Position numbers and translations under genes: made by a program | The notes under the pieces: model-generated | What the model was told of the DNA's origin: nothing | The model's input: only the letters and a program-made list of their open reading frames with translations | The model's database searches: none | Part shown: positions 60,430 to 64,000 of the stretch, piece by piece | How the letters are laid out: each line of letters begins with the position of its first letter | Position numbering within the stretch: position 1 is the first letter of the stretch | NCBI GenBank assembly: GCA_001910725.1 | Contig: MJGA01000015.1 | Span: forward strand, 682,001-746,000 | Direction: 5' to 3' | From: Phanerodontia chrysosporium | Taxonomy: Eukaryota; Basidiomycota; Agaricomycetes; Polyporales; Phanerochaetaceae | DNA length: 64,000 nucleotides

Positions 60430-61234
60430 TTAATCCTCGCTGTCTTCCGCTTGGACGTCGTGGCTCACGTCATCCGCAGACCATTCCACGACAATCACAT
60501 CGTCCTCGACTTGTTCCTCGCCAGCCGCGGCGAGTGCCTCCGCCGCCAGCTCTGCGCGGGGAGTTCCCTCCGGCCACTGTCTGCCGTTGACTACCCACGG
60601 CGGCGGCGGGCCTCTCGCGAATCGGATGGGCTGGCCACCCGGGGGGCTCACAGGCCCGGGGTACCCCTTCGGGTTGTCGAGGCTAATCCTTCGCTCGGGG
60701 CCATACCCGATGATGCCTGCGCGAGAAATGACGATTCCCGGCAGTCCGCGGTCATAGGCATTTCTGTGGTCAGCTCTCGACGGCTGAGGGTCGCCGTGAA
60801 CCTCGGCAGAGAGCGGATGAGTATGGAAGTTGGCGACTGTAGACATGAGTGAGACGGAAGCAGGCGGAGCTAGTGAGTTGACGAGTGCGCACCGAGGATG
60901 ACATTATTCTGACTAGTTCCAGGTTTGTTTAGATCGATGGACGCTGGGGGACCGGGGGTGCGCTGATTCATCGTAGCGCCTCCTGGTGCATTGACAATAA
61001 ATGCACGAGTGAGCGTCGCCGGAATCGGGAAGTCTTCGCGTTCATGCGTCACAGACCGTACCCGCTCCGAAAAAGTAAAGTGCACACACCGACGTAGATG
61101 AAGCCGCCCTGTTCGTTGCAGTGGTAAGCATCGGGAAAGGAGCGATCCCATGCATTCTGGAAAGTCCCGTCGTTCTGCCGGGTCAGCGACTTGACAGCCG
61201 CCACGAGCTCTTGAACAGATGGACACGGTGGCAT
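60430..61234 (-). CDS. Small stand-alone JAB/RadC-like putative metalloprotease
   Basis: Exons 61090-61234, 60893-61033 and 60430-60836 give 230 aa. The centre carries FHTHPLSAEVHGDPQPSRAD (residues 99-118): His100 and His102 in H-x-H-P and Ser115/Asp118 in S-x-x-D, the zinc-site pattern of JAB/MPN/RadC proteins. A Glu at 41 in NEQGGFIYV is placed where the catalytic Glu of this fold is expected. The run GDPQPSRAD is close to the RadC form, but five extra residues separate it from the HTHP. PGIVISRAGIIGYGPERR follows, also JAB-like. The C-terminal ~80 residues are Pro-rich then acidic. No other domain or signal peptide is seen. JAB proteins remove ubiquitin-like tags or act in toxin-type systems; the role here is unknown. 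Confidence 0.7.
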
Positions 61235-62501
61235 ACTAAGCTGCGAGGGAGATGGGCCCCAAATGCTGAGGCTGGGGATGCACGATATCGAAGCATGTAC
61301 GGCCTTAAATACTTTGCAGTAGAGTTCAGTTTCCTCCAAAGCAAATTCAGTCGTCCTGAGCGCAGTCCATATTTGCGGGAAGTAGACACGTCTTCATGTG
61401 ATATAGCTTCCCTTCCATGCCTCTTGTGACCTGACTCCATGCCAAATTCTCAGATACTGTTCAGGTAGACACTGGAACGGCGCGGGTGTACCTCCGAGCT
61501 GCTCACGCCACAATCACTATCTCGCTGGTTCTCATATACCACATTCGTTATATCATACGCCAAATCGGATTTATAGGGCTGACCAGGAGCATAGTGGTTT
61601 GATGAATCTTCCCTCACCGGGCATTCAGGTTTGACAGAGGAATGCTCATTTGCTATCATTGCGAAACGTAAAAAACTGATTAGTGATATCTTGTCTTTGC
61701 ATGCTGTGCGACGGGACGCTTGCAGGAGCGGCAGCGCATATGGTTTCCCTGGTTAAGGCAGTTCCGAGGACGGCCGACTCGCACGAGAGGACCTCGTGTT
61801 CTCCTGAGCTCAATATAGAAATACCAAGCTCGCAATCGAAGATATGAGTAGAAGTGGACATTATGGGATCGCTCGGACCTTTGGCTTTCACTGCGAGCCG
61901 CAAAAACACGGCTTGTAGTTCACATCTACCGGATGGCCAAGCTTCTCAAGCTCCATCTGAGGAACATATATCCTTCGGCCGCTCGCTTTGTGAAAGCCTT
62001 CTGTTGCCAGAGACTGGTCCTAACCTAGTGCCTGTTCCTATACTGGCAATGTACGAGCGTGGCTCAACCAGAGAACTGAACCTTCTCCCTACACGCGAGG
62101 GGGAAGAATGAGCAACGGACTGAGGTGGCTAGCGAGAACGGAATCCGGCCTCGAGCTTTTTGCCTAGTCTCCCCCAGTAGACCTAATGTGGAAATATGAA
62201 GTTAGCTTCAAAGTTGCTTACGTAATCACTAGGCGGTTACTGGCCACCACCACTAGACTCAAGCGTCGACTCGACTCAAGTCTAAGTTCTCTCTGCATAA
62301 GTACTGATTTTCTTGCCGACCTAGAAAGCTGCTGCCGTGAATGTCCTATAACACCATTCTCCCTCGCTTCTCGCACCCACCTGGGTCGCGAGATAAATAA
62401 CACATGGCGAGCGCGTCAGAGTGCTACTAGTAGGCATACTGAGATCGGAATACTGAATCCATTACATCTCGCAGACGACACGACGGCGACCTACGGGTAT
62501 C
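61235..62501. other. Intergenic region, 1.3 kb
   Basis: No supported gene. A 112-residue frame at 62186-62524 has no domain character and overlaps the 3' end of the next gene on the other strand. Confidence 0.45.
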
Positions 62502-63999
62502 CTACGCAGGGTACCGCTTGCTAAACCGGCATTTTCTCTTTGGGTTTCTGTTCGGTCGTTTGGCGGCGCGGAACTCCAGCCCTTCCTCCTCGACCTCCTC
62601 CTCCTGACAACTGTCCTGTAGTCGGCGGCGTTTCGGCAGCCTAGCACTACGGGTATTCGGTGCAGACAAAGGACCCGGCACGGCGTCAGCAACCTCGCGG
62701 GACGTCGTGCCACGCTGATGGCAACAAACTCCCTGCAACCATCGGCGTAAGCCTTGCAGCTCGTCGTCCGAGACCTCAATACTGAGGCCTTCCAGGTATG
62801 TCTTGAAATGTGTAGCGACATCGTCGATTGACCCCGCGCCAGACGTCTCCTCCTGGGTAGCCTCCTCTTCGGCGTTTCTCGGCGAGTCTGGATGCGTCGG
62901 GTCCTGGGTATCTTGGTCCTCGACATTTGAATCCTGAGTCGACGATCCTAAACCTTCGTTCCAATCACAGATACCCTGGACGTAGTGTTTGTTCCGCTGA
63001 TTGCCTGAGATCGGGTCCAAGACGCCTGTTTTGAGGCCGAACATGAAGCCTTGCTTCACCAAGATAGGTACGTTCGCCCAATGCACCCAGTGTCTCCCAT
63101 ATATGTCTTCATTCGTTATAGGATCTATACGTTCATCGTACGAGATGTCGTCCCGGACACGTGCTTCTCGGTCGTCTACACCCTCTTTGGGTTGTGTAGG
63201 GATAGCCGGCTCTGAGAAGCAGCGCTGCTGAGTCGGCCGCGAAGACGAGGTCCCGCATCTTGTACGCTGCCACATCGAAGGTGCTTGCGATGTTATGAAG
63301 CGTGGATCGTTCGCCGAACCAGTATCCGCGTCTTCCCCGGAAAGGTCCTGCTCCATAGCACGCGGCGACAAGCATGGCTCCGACCAACGACTCCGAATCG
63401 CAACTGTCTTCCCTGAGTGGAACGACTTCGAGGCTGGGGCTCCTCCTCTCCGACAGACTCTCCTTCCCCGACCTCTGCAGCAGGTAGCTCCCCTGCCGCG
63501 GTACGGGAATTCTTCGCCCGCCTCCTAGATATCAACCCCGAAGAGCCTGCCAACGGGTCTAGTGTAATCGTCTGCGCTTCGGGGTGCGGCGGTCCTGCAG
63601 CGCTTCCGGCGGGGGCGCGAGTGGCCTTTGGCGCTTTCGATGTCTCTGCGCGCTTCAGTGACTGCTGTTCTTTGTTCGATGCCCAAGCGACCTTGCCTCG
63701 CTCGGCCAGGATCGCTTGCACCAACGCTGCAGACTGCGTCAGCACAGCACGCCAAATTGAGGACATAGCGTACCTTCGATGTCTCTCGCCTCTAACTCTG
63801 TCATATTCGACCACTTGGAGAGCAGGCGCTGCTTCAGCTGTCGAGGGGTTCCTTTCGTTGGGACTCCGTACGCCTACCGACGTCGTTGAGTGTCTCCAAC
63901 TAGACTGGAGCCACGAAGCCTTACCTCGCAGAGTGCTTGGAGTTCTTCTCGCTCGGTGCAATATCTGCTAAGCCATTCACCGAGGGCTTGGGACTTCTG
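62502..63999 (-). CDS. SAP-like, mostly disordered protein (5' partial), one apparent frameshift
   Basis: The gene runs out of the window on its 5' side. Exons: 63925 to the edge, 63774-63873, and 62502-63726 to a TAA. The first two exons join into LQALCEAYGVPTKGTPRQLK followed by QRLLSKWSNMTELEARDIEA, which has the helix - G-T - helix layout of a SAP motif, usually a DNA- or RNA-binding hairpin. A Lys/Ala-rich and then acidic spacer follows; one missing base at about 63436-63450 is needed to pass from the acidic stretch into GAPASKSFHSGK. A more structured part (ISYDERIDPITNEDIYGRHW, VPILVKQGFMFGLKTGVLDP) precedes a basic C-terminus (AAKRPNRNPKRKCRF) resembling a nuclear signal. Family not recognised. 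Confidence 0.6.
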
Positions 64000-64000
64000 C

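Noticed and set aside
62186..62524. 112-residue plus-strand frame
   Set aside because: No domain features, and it overlaps the 3' end of the supported minus-strand gene.

Overview
The window is nuclear DNA of a filamentous basidiomycete, most likely a wood-decay agaricomycete (Polyporales-like). Evidence: genes are packed on both strands, have many introns of about 45-60 nt with GT-AG (occasionally GC-AG) ends and CTAAC/CTGAC-type branch points, are GC-rich at third codon positions, and encode proteins typical of that class. No bacterial operons, CRISPR arrays, insertion sequences or viral genes were seen. All exon structures below were assembled by hand from splice signals and reading frame.

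Layout. 0-2 kb: two tandem omega-type glutathione S-transferases, the first cut by the window edge. 2-9 kb: TRAPPC11 (minus) divergent from a seven-helix membrane protein. 9-13.5 kb: a small secreted Cys-rich protein, a D-glycerate-3-kinase-type P-loop kinase, RER1 and a steroid 5-alpha-reductase-type enzyme. 13.7-24.6 kb, all plus strand: a DXD glycosyltransferase, an unknown multi-pass membrane protein, a GPI-anchored cupredoxin-fold protein, an MPR1/SPT10-like GNAT acetyltransferase and an AAAP amino-acid transporter. 26.8-28.3 kb: a TauD-type dioxygenase. 31.6-32.7 kb: a Pho80/Pcl-type cyclin, between two gene-poor stretches (28.3-31.6 and 32.7-39.5 kb). 39.5-45 kb: a predicted mitochondrial P-loop ATPase divergent from NAB2. 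45.5-52.8 kb: two unrecognised, largely disordered, probably nuclear proteins around an intron-containing tRNA-Leu(CAA). 53-59.4 kb: arginine-pathway carbamoyl-phosphate synthase large subunit (CPA2) and a FAD-dependent amine/amino-acid oxidase. 60.4-61.2 kb: a small JAB/RadC-like putative metalloprotease. 62.5-64 kb: a SAP-like, disordered protein cut by the window edge.

The genes do not form one pathway. They are a mix of secretory-pathway housekeeping (TRAPPC11, RER1, glycosyltransferase), RNA biology (NAB2, tRNA), nitrogen and sulfur metabolism (CPA2, AAAP, GNAT, TauD, FAD oxidase) and detoxification (GSTs), with lineage-restricted genes between them.

Two things stand out. First, about 15 places where a clear coding frame needs one extra base to continue, nearly all beside short G/C runs and including essential conserved genes (CPA2, NAB2); this looks like homopolymer under-calling in the assembly rather than pseudogenes. 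Second, unusual gene architecture: exons of 6, 8 and 10 nt, three GC-AG introns, and a stand-alone JAB-like protein with an insertion in its metal-binding motif.
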